DNA of 64,000 nucleotides from Legionella spiritensis. GTDB lineage: Bacteria; Pseudomonadota; Gammaproteobacteria; Legionellales; Legionellaceae. Of the stretch, positions 54,372 through 63,649 are shown one piece after another; position 1 is the stretch's first letter; each line of letters begins with the position of its first letter. Under the pieces are notes generated by a model that saw only the letters and a program-made list of their open reading frames with translations, ran no database searches and had not been told where the DNA came from. Both the position numbers and the translations under genes were made by a program. The DNA is taken from NCBI RefSeq assembly GCF_900186965.1, contig NZ_LT906457.1, positions 584,501 through 648,500 of the forward strand, given 5' to 3'.

Positions 54372-55306
54372 AACGCTGCCCTATTACTTATGAAAAGATT
54401 AGTAACCAGGAAAACTATTCGCATCGTGGATTGCATTTGCTTTCCCCCCAATTAAAAAACCTTGGTCCATTAGACTTAAGTGCTGATGAGCAGCGTCAGG
54501 AAGCTATTGCTCGAGTAGGAAAGATGTCTATTCAAGGTGTCCAAAAGAAACTAAGCGCAAAACTAAAGATTAAAGATGGATGTTTTGAAATCGTTGATCA
54601 AAATGGTCAGTATATTTTAAAACCACAAAGTGATATTTACCCGGAATTGCCGGAAAATGAAGCCATTACTATGACCCTTGCAAAGACCATTGGCCTCGAA
54701 GTGCCGGTTCATGGTTTAGTTTATTCTAAAGACAACAGTTTGACCTACTTCATTAAACGATTTGATCGAATCGGCCATAATAAAAAATTAGCTTTAGAAG
54801 ATTTTGCACAGCTATCAGGCGAAGATCGACATACAAAATATAAAAGTTCTATGGAAAAAGTGATTGCAGTTATAGAACAGTTTTGTACATTCCCAAAAAT
54901 TGAATTCGTGAAATTATTTAAGTTGACGTTGTTTAACTTTCTGGTCGGCAATGAAGACAGGCATCTAAAGAATTTTTCCCTAATTACTAAGGATAGAAAA
55001 ATTTCCATATCACCAGCATACGATTTGCTGAACTCAACCATTGCTCAAAAAAACACCAAAGAAGAACTGGCTTTACCTCTGAGAGGAAAAAAAAATAATT
55101 TAACAAAGAGTGATTTTCTTAACTATTTTGCCATTGAAAAATTAGGATTAAATCAGAACGTCATCGATGGGATCGTACAAGAGTTTCATCAGGTAATACC
55201 AAAATGGCAAGAACTGATTGGTTTAAGTTTTTTATCTCAACCGATGCAGGAAAAATATCTCCAATTGCTAGATCAACGATGCAAGCGATTAAATTTTTTT
55301 GATTAA
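54368..55306 (+). CDS. hipT: HipT kinase toxin
   Basis: This 312-residue kinase has a Gly-rich loop GKMSIQGVQKKLSA with the Ser-Ile-Gln pattern (Ser54) that defines HipT autophosphorylation, catalytic VGNEDRHLKNFSLI and metal motif SPAYDLLNS. HipT of E. coli O127 phosphorylates tryptophanyl-tRNA synthetase. The Cys near the N-terminus (KRCPITYEKI) is common to HipT proteins. Confidence 0.88.
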   Translation: MKRCPITYEKISNQENYSHRGLHLLSPQLKNLGPLDLSADEQRQEAIARVGKMSIQGVQKKLSAKLKIKDGCFEIVDQNGQYILKPQSDIYPELPENEAITMTLAKTIGLEVPVHGLVYSKDNSLTYFIKRFDRIGHNKKLALEDFAQLSGEDRHTKYKSSMEKVIAVIEQFCTFPKIEFVKLFKLTLFNFLVGNEDRHLKNFSLITKDRKISISPAYDLLNSTIAQKNTKEELALPLRGKKNNLTKSDFLNYFAIEKLGLNQNVIDGIVQEFHQVIPKWQELIGLSFLSQPMQEKYLQLLDQRCKRLNFFD

Positions 55307-55352
55307 CTGAAATCAATTTAAATTTATTTTTAAAATGTAAAAAAGATGCTTT

Positions 55353-55640
55353 TTATCTGATTTTTTTACCAGTTTGGCCCCACAATTTATATCGACCAAT
55401 AATTAAAAGAGCTCCTATAATTAATAGAATCAGGCCTGTTAGCCTTCCTTCAAAAAGCATGAATAGACCTGCTACAATTAGAAGTAAATAAATAAAAGTT
55501 CCCCAACCATAATTACGGGCAGGAGTAGGTTTTTGTTCAATTTCAACGTCTTGCTTTCTCAGGGGATGGCCACAGTGGGGGCATTCGAGTGCATCTGATG
55601 CTATAGATTTTTTACATTGAGGACAGCCTACCATAGCCAT
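55353..55640 (-). CDS. Zinc-ribbon membrane protein
   Basis: This 95-residue protein has a CPQC...CPHCGHPLR zinc ribbon and two hydrophobic segments (FIYLLLIVAGLFMLFEG; GLILLIIGALLIIG). It starts at 55640, with GGAG upstream. Its role is unknown; such proteins are widespread. Confidence 0.78.
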   Translation of the reverse strand: MAMVGCPQCKKSIASDALECPHCGHPLRKQDVEIEQKPTPARNYGWGTFIYLLLIVAGLFMLFEGRLTGLILLIIGALLIIGRYKLWGQTGKKIR

Positions 55641-55834
55641 AATAATCTCCATAATAAAGTTTCTTTATTATAGACAATTTAATTAACGTTTTTACATTAT
55701 AATCTTGTGAGTTGGCTTTAAATATTAGTCTATACTAAGCTCATTATAATCTTATGTTGATAGCACTAACTTTTTCATTTAAGCAGGGTGGTCTGTAAAA
55801 AAACACCAGGGATTGAAATAACAGAGTAATCACT

Positions 55835-58800
55835 ATGCCTGAATTACCTATAGAAATAGTTAATCTTTCTGGAAATGCTGGCTATAGAGAAGGGATTATC
55901 AATGGAAATATTGAAGGCTCCATTAGAGCAGGTGTGACAGTTAGCGCCCATGTCTGTCACGGCATCAATTTAGGCCTGGATGGAGAGATAATAGGTCAAA
56001 TCCTGGGCAACATGGATGTGCTTTTTATCGGAGCGCAGGCCAAAGGGAATGTTTCTGCCGCTGCCGGTGCAAGGGCTCTGATCCGGTTGGAACCCAATCT
56101 TCTGGAAAAGCTGGGACTATCAATTTACCTTGGAGCTTACGCCAGGGCGATGGCGTCTGGAAGTCTTGCCATTTACCTGACCCCAGAGTTTTTCTCACAG
56201 CAGATTCAAAATCACCTGGATGATTTTGCCGCAGATATTTTTCTCATATTTTTGGAGGAAGTCAAAGCAGAAGTGGGTGTGTGGGGGCGAATTGCCTTTT
56301 CTGCAATGGCAGAGGGAAATGTCAACATCGTTTGTGATATTAAAAAACTCAGTGCTGGATTTGAGATCTCTGGCGGGTATAAATACGGGCTTAAGGCAGG
56401 AGGTGGGTATGACTTCTATTGTGATGTGGGCTTTAAAGATTTGCGCAGAGCAGTTAATCGCTCGTCCATTCGGGTCAGTTCAGAAATTAAAAAATATATT
56501 CTCAAATCCGATATCTCCAATAAATACCTGCTTGCAGAATGTTTCGATTTCAGCTTTCCCTTACTGGTATTGATATCCTACGATCTCGGTCACAAAAGCG
56601 TGGAACGCGGAGAGTTTATCAGTAAAGAAGACGTTGCCGGGGTTGTGTTTACCAATTTTATCGCTAACCTTCAGCGTTATGCGGTTGATAAGATAATTGA
56701 ATCGGCAGTCAGCAGCCTTACCAATGAATTTTCCAAGATCTATTACAAAGCTTTTAACATTGAGCTTGGCGATCCTGAGAAAGCGGATCTGGAAGAGTCC
56801 GTAAATCGCCTGATCGATACCCTGCGCAAAGATGACCTGCGACTGACAGACTTAAACGTGTTTATCACTGAAGCGTTCAATATTATAGATATTTTGGACA
56901 GTGGAGCATTGGATGACTTCAAAAGACCGCTGACTCTATTTTGGGCAAGTAATGTTATCGGGTTTGAGATCAAACAACTTCTGAGCCTTTACTCAACTGA
57001 AATCGGAATTGGCTCTACGATGGCCGGTGAAGCGAGAACATCCATACAGTACTCAAATCTTCCATCAGCCCCCGAGTTCATAAAAGAAGAAATCAGTTTG
57101 ACGCTCAATGAAAGCGTTATCGAAGTGGATATCAGTCTCGCAGTAGATTATTTGGTGGAAGTGGGGATAGCTAATACAGCAAATCAAATCTTTCCTGAAC
57201 TGGAGGATTTCAAACAGTATTTCGAATCCAGTTTCGACCTTACTTTTGGGGAAATTTTCGAAGATGCATTACGTGGCCTAAAAGGAGAAGGCCATCTTTC
57301 TACTTATCATTCTTATCAGGCAATTAAGGGCTTGGTCAAAACCCAATTCGTCGAACAGTTGATCATGGGTGAGCTGCTTCCTCAAATGACCAATGATATT
57401 GGCAATGAGTATTTATATCAATATACCGAGGAAGTCATCCGTCCTTCAATGTACCTGGGTTCGGAATTTGTTTTTAAAAAACTGGACAACTTCCTCATCG
57501 AGGATCTGAATGGTATAACCAACCTGCCACAATTTGTGGATGGCATATCATCAGGCTGTGGCGTAGTTGTTTATACCGTGCTTGCCAGGAATATTGCGTT
57601 TTTTGATCAAATTATAAACGATTTTATTCTGGATTATACCTATCAGGGTTTTGATTATATGGGAACACGTTTGAACAATCCTCAGGATCCCTTTTTTGTC
57701 CATTCGAGGAATTTATTATCACAAAACTTTCCGCACATAACTAATCTCAATGATCATGTAGAGGCATTACGCCAATTGTTGCTGGATCTAACCCTCGCTT
57801 TCAAGGAAATAAGCGGTCCGACCATTTTTACCTCAGAGCGTAGGAACGATATGCGGGTATTAAAAAGGGATATTTTGTTATCCATGGCGGGAAGTATCGA
57901 TTATTCAGAATCCCCTGATCCTTATATCGAAAGACTGCTGGATTGCGGCTTTATTCCAAACATTGAGTTGGTCAAGGAATTAGGCAATATTTTGCTCAAA
58001 ATCAATGTGGAGGCATTCAGCGTTTTCGTCGAAAAAATTATACCAGCGCTTGGCGATTTTTTTCTAACACTGAGTCTGCCTGCTCTGACCAAACTCAAAT
58101 CCGACCTCTTGTCCTATATAAAACAATTATCCTTCGCGGCAAAAAAGGCATTGAGTGAATACAATGAATTGAGTGATTACATAGATGAGCATATTATAGG
58201 TATATTGAATGCAATTGATACTCTGGTTACCCATTTTAAAACCGAATTCAAGGAACACCTGGACACATGGGGGGACTTGATCAAAGCCACTATTCATTAT
58301 CAGCGTATCGAATCAATCAAACAAACCATTCCAGAGGGGGCTACAAGGGATGGCGCCATCCTGATTTTCGAGAATACGACTTGGCCGGTGGAATCTGTCA
58401 TTCTAGACACAGCTATTATGGCAGGAAATACAACGTTAGAAACGTCAGTCAATACAATTGTAGATCATGTGGATGAGACGACAGATATCATAGAAGAAAT
58501 GATAGCTTTAAAACAAAACGTCGAAGATGCCATTATCGATGGTCTCGCAGGTTTTGTTTTGAAGCCTATTGAGGAAACAGCAAATGAGCTGCTAAACGCA
58601 TTGATTCCTGATTCGATGTTGATCAAAATCGAGGAATACCTAATCGCACGCCGGGATAAAAAGGAACTGGAAAGACAGAAACTGGAACAGGAGCAAGAGC
58701 TGGCTTTTCTCGAAGCAGAAAAGAACAGAACCAAAGATAAATACGACCGAAATCACTTTAACCCCCTGGTGATACTTGAAGTGAGTGGTCCAGAAAAAGG

Positions 58801-59449
58801 ATTTCCATTTATTTACCCTGAAGAGGTCACGCTGCGTATGCGATTAAAAAATGGAAACCACGATATGGTATCCGATCCGTCCTCCAGGAGAATACAGGTC
58901 ACGATCAACTCCATCCCAATCGCATTAAGTGCTTCGAATTGGACCCAATCGGGTAATGACATGGTATTAGAGACGTTACTGGATGGAACGGAAGACGGAT
59001 TGAATATCCTGGAAGTGAGCTGGATCAAAGCTGAAGGTGACGACGGAACCGTACGAGAAACCATTCCATTTGTCGTTAATGCGGAACTCGATTATAAGAT
59101 GTCAAATTTTGACGTTTTTATTGAAAGTGATCCTGAGGGATCTGATGTAGAGGCAGAGTATTTGGAGTTTATTTACAGGGGTAGTTCAGATCTGGAAGTG
59201 CAGGGGTGGTTGCTACAGGATAAAGCCGGACACAGGTATGTCCTGCCTCAATTTACTCTTCGCCCGGATGATCGTTTGAGAATCTATACCGGAGGCAATA
59301 GTAACCTTAATAAAATTAACAAGACCCGTAAGAATAAGTTGCTCTTCATGGGCAGGAAAAAAGCAGTGTGGAATAATGAAGGAGATACAATGTACCTGAC
59401 GGACAAGGACAACGTATTAATATATCAATACTCCTATTTACAGGAATAA
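55835..59449 (+). CDS. Giant protein with lamin-tail-like C-terminal domain
   Basis: This 1204-residue protein has an N-terminal Gly/Ala-rich region with beta pattern (about 1-200: NGNIEGSIRAGVTVSAHV, GNVSAAAGARALI). Long helical middle parts follow (about 250-930), then a short coiled coil (KKELERQKLEQEQ, near 955). Next is an Ig-like segment (about 970-1080) and a lamin-tail-like domain (about 1090-1204: EYLEFIYRG, VQGWLLQDKAGHRYVLP, WNNEGDTMYLTD). No signal peptide or membrane segment is evident. The lamin-tail domain in bacteria occurs on secreted proteins. Ten bases separate it from the zincin gene. GC is higher than in the hip region, which suggests a different origin. The function is unknown. 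Confidence 0.72.
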   Translation: MPELPIEIVNLSGNAGYREGIINGNIEGSIRAGVTVSAHVCHGINLGLDGEIIGQILGNMDVLFIGAQAKGNVSAAAGARALIRLEPNLLEKLGLSIYLGAYARAMASGSLAIYLTPEFFSQQIQNHLDDFAADIFLIFLEEVKAEVGVWGRIAFSAMAEGNVNIVCDIKKLSAGFEISGGYKYGLKAGGGYDFYCDVGFKDLRRAVNRSSIRVSSEIKKYILKSDISNKYLLAECFDFSFPLLVLISYDLGHKSVERGEFISKEDVAGVVFTNFIANLQRYAVDKIIESAVSSLTNEFSKIYYKAFNIELGDPEKADLEESVNRLIDTLRKDDLRLTDLNVFITEAFNIIDILDSGALDDFKRPLTLFWASNVIGFEIKQLLSLYSTEIGIGSTMAGEARTSIQYSNLPSAPEFIKEEISLTLNESVIEVDISLAVDYLVEVGIANTANQIFPELEDFKQYFESSFDLTFGEIFEDALRGLKGEGHLSTYHSYQAIKGLVKTQFVEQLIMGELLPQMTNDIGNEYLYQYTEEVIRPSMYLGSEFVFKKLDNFLIEDLNGITNLPQFVDGISSGCGVVVYTVLARNIAFFDQIINDFILDYTYQGFDYMGTRLNNPQDPFFVHSRNLLSQNFPHITNLNDHVEALRQLLLDLTLAFKEISGPTIFTSERRNDMRVLKRDILLSMAGSIDYSESPDPYIERLLDCGFIPNIELVKELGNILLKINVEAFSVFVEKIIPALGDFFLTLSLPALTKLKSDLLSYIKQLSFAAKKALSEYNELSDYIDEHIIGILNAIDTLVTHFKTEFKEHLDTWGDLIKATIHYQRIESIKQTIPEGATRDGAILIFENTTWPVESVILDTAIMAGNTTLETSVNTIVDHVDETTDIIEEMIALKQNVEDAIIDGLAGFVLKPIEETANELLNALIPDSMLIKIEEYLIARRDKKELERQKLEQEQELAFLEAEKNRTKDKYDRNHFNPLVILEVSGPEKGFPFIYPEEVTLRMRLKNGNHDMVSDPSSRRIQVTINSIPIALSASNWTQSGNDMVLETLLDGTEDGLNILEVSWIKAEGDDGTVRETIPFVVNAELDYKMSNFDVFIESDPEGSDVEAEYLEFIYRGSSDLEVQGWLLQDKAGHRYVLPQFTLRPDDRLRIYTGGNSNLNKINKTRKNKLLFMGRKKAVWNNEGDTMYLTDKDNVLIYQYSYLQE

Positions 59450-59458
59450 TCGAACATT

Positions 59459-60367
59459 ATGGTTGCCACTAATCAATTTGCAGAATTGATGGAATTGCTG
59501 CAAAAACTTCTGGATACGATCGGTATGGCTGATGAGCCATCTGAAGAAAGCCGGATTCTCTTTGAGATGCTGGAGAATGCCCTGAATAATAACCTTCTCA
59601 ATGATTTTCTGGAAGCCGCCGGCCAGTCTGGAAAAAACCTGGATGACATTTTAAGATCGCTCATTATTGATCACTCCCGCCAGTTACTGGAAGCTTTTGT
59701 CAGGAAATGGATAGAAATAGGAAAGCCGGTCAACGAATTTTTACAAGCGGTAAAAGACGTTCATCAGGAGGCATTGGATGAAGTATGCAAATATATGATC
59801 AGTTTCGTCGCCCGGAAAATGACTGCTGCCGAGATCGCTACCGCCCGGTTGATTTTTGGTTCCTCGCTGGAATATGACACGATTTATTTTTCTGAAGCGG
59901 GAGCGGCAAATGCGATTATTTTCGGCGTCCAGGATTTTTTCAGAAACAACCAGAATTCCAGGCCATTTGTTACTTTCAGGCTTGTCAACCATGATCTGGA
60001 TGACGGCCCAATGACTGATCGGACGATGATCCATGAGCTAACCCATGTCTGGCAATACCAGGAAGCTGGTCCGATATATATGATACAGGCTATTCATGCT
60101 CAAACATTGGGGGCTGGATACAATTACGGATACACGACGGGTACGGGCGCTACTGGTTATCTCAATGGTGACGGCGGAGGGCCAGACCTGACGCAAGCGA
60201 TCAATAATAATCCTGGATTGACTCCTGCTGAAGTGTTTGAATTATTCAATCGAGAGCAACAGGCTCAGATCATTATGCATTACTATCAGAGAAAGTATGT
60301 TGAATCCCCGCCCTTAAATGTGGGGCCATGGCAACCTTTTCAAAATGTTGTATTCACACCGCTCTAA
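59459..60367 (+). CDS. Zincin metalloprotease-like partner protein
   Basis: In this 302-residue protein residues 1-130 are helical and uncharacterised. The motif MIHELTHVWQYQEAG (HEXXH at 192-196) and flanking FGSSLEYDTIYFSEAG point to a zincin like those in polymorphic-toxin and contractile-injection loci (DUF4157-like). The ATG lies ten bases after the giant gene, so they form an operon. It may cut the giant protein or act with it as a secreted toxin. Confidence 0.72.
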   Translation: MVATNQFAELMELLQKLLDTIGMADEPSEESRILFEMLENALNNNLLNDFLEAAGQSGKNLDDILRSLIIDHSRQLLEAFVRKWIEIGKPVNEFLQAVKDVHQEALDEVCKYMISFVARKMTAAEIATARLIFGSSLEYDTIYFSEAGAANAIIFGVQDFFRNNQNSRPFVTFRLVNHDLDDGPMTDRTMIHELTHVWQYQEAGPIYMIQAIHAQTLGAGYNYGYTTGTGATGYLNGDGGGPDLTQAINNNPGLTPAEVFELFNREQQAQIIMHYYQRKYVESPPLNVGPWQPFQNVVFTPL

Positions 60368-60460
60368 AAAAGGAGGATTAGGCGCGGTTTGTACGTAGTC
60401 CCCATTTTCGGGCAAACATGCTTTGTTGGTTCATAATGATAAACACTATATGATAAATTT

Positions 60461-61231
60461 TTAACATTTTTTGCAAAATAGTGAGGCTAAAAAAATAAAG
60501 GTACTGGTCAGAATAATCAAAGGACCCGCAGGAAATGCCGTTAATTTAAAAAATAAAACACCGATACAAGAAGACACAGACCCTATCAAAAGTGAAATAT
60601 TACGATATTCAGTTAAATTTCGGCTAAAATTGCGAGCTGATGCAGGAGGGATGGCAACCAGGGCGGCCGTTAATAATCCCCCGACCATCTGTATCCCCAT
60701 TGCTACGGTGATTGCAATCAATACCAAGTAAAGAAAATTATATTTTTTAACACTTATCCCTTCTGAACGAGCCAAATCCTCTGAAATGTTGATAAGCACC
60801 ATCTTGGGATAAATAAACTGAATAATTAAAAAAAGTACGATTGCTATAAGACTGGAAAGCACCGTATCAAAATAATTTATTTGCGTAATATCTCCTACTA
60901 ATGCTGATTCTGCTTGCTCTATGGGTAAAAATAAAAACGCTATAGCAACCCCTGAAGCAAAAACAACAGCAGTCAAAGCCTCCATCGGAAGCTTTGTTTT
61001 TATCTCTAAAAGCCAAATCAAAACAACACCCAGAAACACAAAAGGAAACGCACCCAAAGCAACGTTAAAGCCAAGTAGTATGGCTATGGCAATTCCTGGC
61101 AAAGATAAATGACCAAGGGGACCTGCAACCAAAGCCATTCTTTTGCTCAACAGCAATGAGCCAAGGTAGCCGGATATGCCGCCTATAAAAATTGCTGCAA
61201 TTAAGCTCAATATCAATTGTTTATCCATCAC
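60461..61231 (-). CDS. znuB: ZnuB-type metal ABC transporter permease
   Basis: This 256-residue protein has about eight membrane helices and the ABC-3 family sequence GPLGHLSLPGIAIAILLG, with VGGLLTAALVAIPPASAR near the C-terminus. It transports zinc or manganese. It lies five bases after the ATPase gene. No substrate-binding protein is seen in the window. Confidence 0.88.
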   Translation of the reverse strand: MMDKQLILSLIAAIFIGGISGYLGSLLLSKRMALVAGPLGHLSLPGIAIAILLGFNVALGAFPFVFLGVVLIWLLEIKTKLPMEALTAVVFASGVAIAFLFLPIEQAESALVGDITQINYFDTVLSSLIAIVLFLIIQFIYPKMVLINISEDLARSEGISVKKYNFLYLVLIAITVAMGIQMVGGLLTAALVAIPPASARNFSRNLTEYRNISLLIGSVSSCIGVLFFKLTAFPAGPLIILTSTFIFLASLFCKKC

Positions 61232-61236
61232 ATTAC

Positions 61237-61932
61237 TTAATGATTATGTTTATAAAACTTAACATCGCCGCCATACAAAATTCTTAGATTATCTGGCGTC
61301 AACGCTTCCCGTGGCGGTCCAATACAAACGGTTTTTTTATTTAAACAAATAACCTGGTTCGAAAACTGGTAGACAACGTTTAAATCATGCGTGACCAACA
61401 ACATCGCCTGATACCAATTTTTATTTTTTAAATCTTCCAGCAGATGGTAAATTGTTTCTTCTCCACCAATATCAATGCCAGTGGTCGGTTCATCAAACAG
61501 TAGAACATCGGGATTTCCTATTAGACTCCATGCAATCAGTAATCTCTGAAATTGACCAGAAGACAAATCCCCCGTTTTTCTATTACAAACGACTTTTTCA
61601 AATCCTACGGCATTTAATATATCTATAATTTCTTGTTTTGAAACATTTTTTAAGGAAAAAAATTCCCCAACACTTAATGGAATTTCTTTAATGAAGGGTA
61701 AGCGTTGTGGGACATAGCCGATTTTTATTCCTTTCTTCCAGGTAATTGTTCCATGAAAAGGTAATAAGCCAAGAAGGCATTTGAGTAAAACGGTTTTACC
61801 TGAGCCATTTGGACCCAGTATGCTGATAATATCATTTTGGTTAAGAGAAAATGAAAGGTGGTCAATAATAAGACGATTATCCAATCTTACGGTTAAGTCG
61901 CTGACTCGAAGAAGGTGGTTGTCATCATCCAT
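61237..61932 (-). CDS. znuC: ZnuC-type metal ABC transporter ATPase
   Basis: This 231-residue ATPase has Walker A GPNGSGKT, signature LSSGQFQRL and Walker B VLLFDEPTTG, followed by LVTHDL. It pairs with the permease gene. A small membrane protein gene precedes it. Confidence 0.88.
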   Translation of the reverse strand: MDDDNHLLRVSDLTVRLDNRLIIDHLSFSLNQNDIISILGPNGSGKTVLLKCLLGLLPFHGTITWKKGIKIGYVPQRLPFIKEIPLSVGEFFSLKNVSKQEIIDILNAVGFEKVVCNRKTGDLSSGQFQRLLIAWSLIGNPDVLLFDEPTTGIDIGGEETIYHLLEDLKNKNWYQAMLLVTHDLNVVYQFSNQVICLNKKTVCIGPPREALTPDNLRILYGGDVKFYKHNH

Positions 61933-61959
61933 TGATCCATCCTCTTGACTGAATTAAAT

Positions 61960-62124
61960 TTATATCCAGAAAATATGGACAAGAATATACAAGATGGTCA
62001 TACCAATGATAGGAACAACTATAAATGCAAGTAAATTATAAAATCCTATTCGGTTTTCCGCGGATTTATTATAAAATTTTTTAAAAACGTTCCACTCGCG
62101 CTTAAAAAATTTTTTTTTAGCCAT
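61960..62124 (-). CDS. Small membrane protein upstream of znuC
   Basis: A 54-residue frame with a basic N-terminus (MAKKKFFKREWN) and one hydrophobic helix (NLLAFIVVPIIGMTILYILV). AAGGAAAG lies in a good position before the ATG. It is 27 bases upstream of znuC on the same strand, thus probably the first gene of the zinc operon. Confidence 0.6.
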   Translation of the reverse strand: MAKKKFFKREWNVFKKFYNKSAENRIGFYNLLAFIVVPIIGMTILYILVHIFWI

Positions 62125-62168
62125 AATCACTTTCCTTGCCTGCGGTTTTTTTAATTATAGTTCTTTTT

Positions 62169-62183
62169 GATAAATATTTTATC
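62169..62183. promoter_or_regulatory. Palindrome GATAAATATTTTATC before the zinc operon
   Basis: A perfect 6-3-6 palindrome 45 bases upstream of the small-protein start. It has the AT-rich shape of a Zur/Fur-type site but is not a clear consensus match. Confidence 0.4.
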
Positions 62184-62226
62184 TGATAATGTCCAGTCAT
62201 TATTTGAGGTTTTGCTTGTTAATCCG

Positions 62227-62868
62227 TTATTTTTCTGCTGCAATGACAACAAAACCACCTGAACCATGACCTTCTTTTACAGGCTCCATGGATTTTATAT
62301 TTTCCAAGGGAGAGAAAATCGTTTGATAGATTTTTTTTATTCGAAATTGAGTGTCTTCCAATAGCTCAGTAACTTCCCCAACTGAATAAAAATTGGCCTT
62401 TTTATAAAAGGGGTTATCATGCTTTCTGGTTTCATAGGCATTTCCTAATGCGGAGTTTCGATCAATCATTGCAATAACAAGAACTCCCTCTGGCTTTAAA
62501 ACACGTCTCGCTTCGGCTAATCCTTGCTCGGGAAAATCCAGATAGCAAAGAACTGTGCCAAATAATGCATAATCAAATGACTCATCAGAAAAAGGCAAGG
62601 ATTCAGCAACACCACCAACTACATTGACTCCACGTTGCTCAGCCATCTTACGCAAAGCAGCAGATGGCTCAACACCATTTTTTATTCCAAGTGCCGATGC
62701 AAAACGCCCTGAGCCAACACCTATTTCAAGACCTTCTCCTGACTCGGGTATAACTTTTTGTAATGCGGCGACTTCTGACATAAAAGCTACTTTATGCCGA
62801 TCAAACCAGCTGTCATAGCGTACTGCAAGGTTATCAAAAGCTTCTTCATCTGTTCGTTTTATATGCAT
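62227..62868 (-). CDS. Class I SAM-dependent methyltransferase
   Basis: This 213-residue protein has motif I LEIGVGSGRFASALG, the acidic VEPSAAL and motif post-II FDYALFGTVLCYLD with the ARRVLKPEGVLV strand. The substrate is unknown; UbiE/arsenite-type enzymes look similar. Confidence 0.85.
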   Translation of the reverse strand: MHIKRTDEEAFDNLAVRYDSWFDRHKVAFMSEVAALQKVIPESGEGLEIGVGSGRFASALGIKNGVEPSAALRKMAEQRGVNVVGGVAESLPFSDESFDYALFGTVLCYLDFPEQGLAEARRVLKPEGVLVIAMIDRNSALGNAYETRKHDNPFYKKANFYSVGEVTELLEDTQFRIKKIYQTIFSPLENIKSMEPVKEGHGSGGFVVIAAEK

Positions 62869-62917
62869 TTCACATTCCTATATCTGATGCAGCATAGTCT
62901 CTTTCTTTGAATTAAGA

Positions 62918-63226
62918 CTAGACGTGATGTTTTGTAGGAGATTCGTATTTTATAAAACCATCAGGTGTTATCCTGAGAATTGTACAAATAATTATCGGCA
63001 ATAAATCCACTTCTGCTCCAGGCATTCCTTCTTCCAGAGAAACTGAAACTTCAGTGGCGTCATATTCCCATGAGCGTAAAATTCTAAGCTTTTCTTCCAG
63101 TGTCAGCTTGGAATGTTCAGCAACTTGCTCAGGACTTGAAAATACGGACGTCGGATCGATTAAAGCTTGATTGAACCAGACAGGTTGAGCTCGAGGTTTT
63201 GTACTTGTCTTATGTTTTTTTGACAT
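62918..63226 (-). CDS. Small conserved hypothetical protein
   Basis: This 102-residue soluble protein starts at 63226 (MSKKHKTSTK) and has a basic N-terminus and DPTSVFSSPEQVAEHSKLTL. Its middle, SLEEKLRILRSWEYDATE-like, is helical. No function is known. A longer start at 63256 lacks support. Confidence 0.6.
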   Translation of the reverse strand: MSKKHKTSTKPRAQPVWFNQALIDPTSVFSSPEQVAEHSKLTLEEKLRILRSWEYDATEVSVSLEEGMPGAEVDLLPIIICTILRITPDGFIKYESPTKHHV

Positions 63227-63649
63227 ATTTTTATCTCGCAAAGATAAACGATACAATCATACAAAAGTATAGTCATTTCTATAAAAACTGAATGACATCC
63301 TGTAAATATGCAGTTATAAGAACAAAAATATTAGTGCGTGAGATTTGTGTGTTTGAGTACGGTACTGCTGTATATTGTACGACGTATGCAGCGGTATCCC
63401 GCGACAAATTATTCATTTAAAAATCAATTGGTTGCTTCTTATAGGCTACAGAATTCACATCAGATTGATAAACCACTTGTTCAAGGAAGGTTGATCACAA
63501 AGCAAGCGGGTTTATCAGCCGTGAACCTGGCCACTCCCGTATCGGGATCGCTAAAATTTATTTATAATTTAGATAGTTAATTTGAAAAAATGTGAGTCAC
63601 ATATTAAAAAACTTATGGAAATGATACCAAAATTACACAGGGACTGTGT
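63227..63649. other. Intergenic DNA upstream of the amino-acid permease
   Basis: No convincing gene. An open frame at 63338-63580 has poor composition and no ribosome-binding site. The part near 63600-63640 should hold the permease promoter. Confidence 0.4.

Noticed and set aside
63338-63580. Open reading frame of 80 codons
   Set aside because: It has no ribosome-binding site, unlikely composition and no neighbour; judged spurious.
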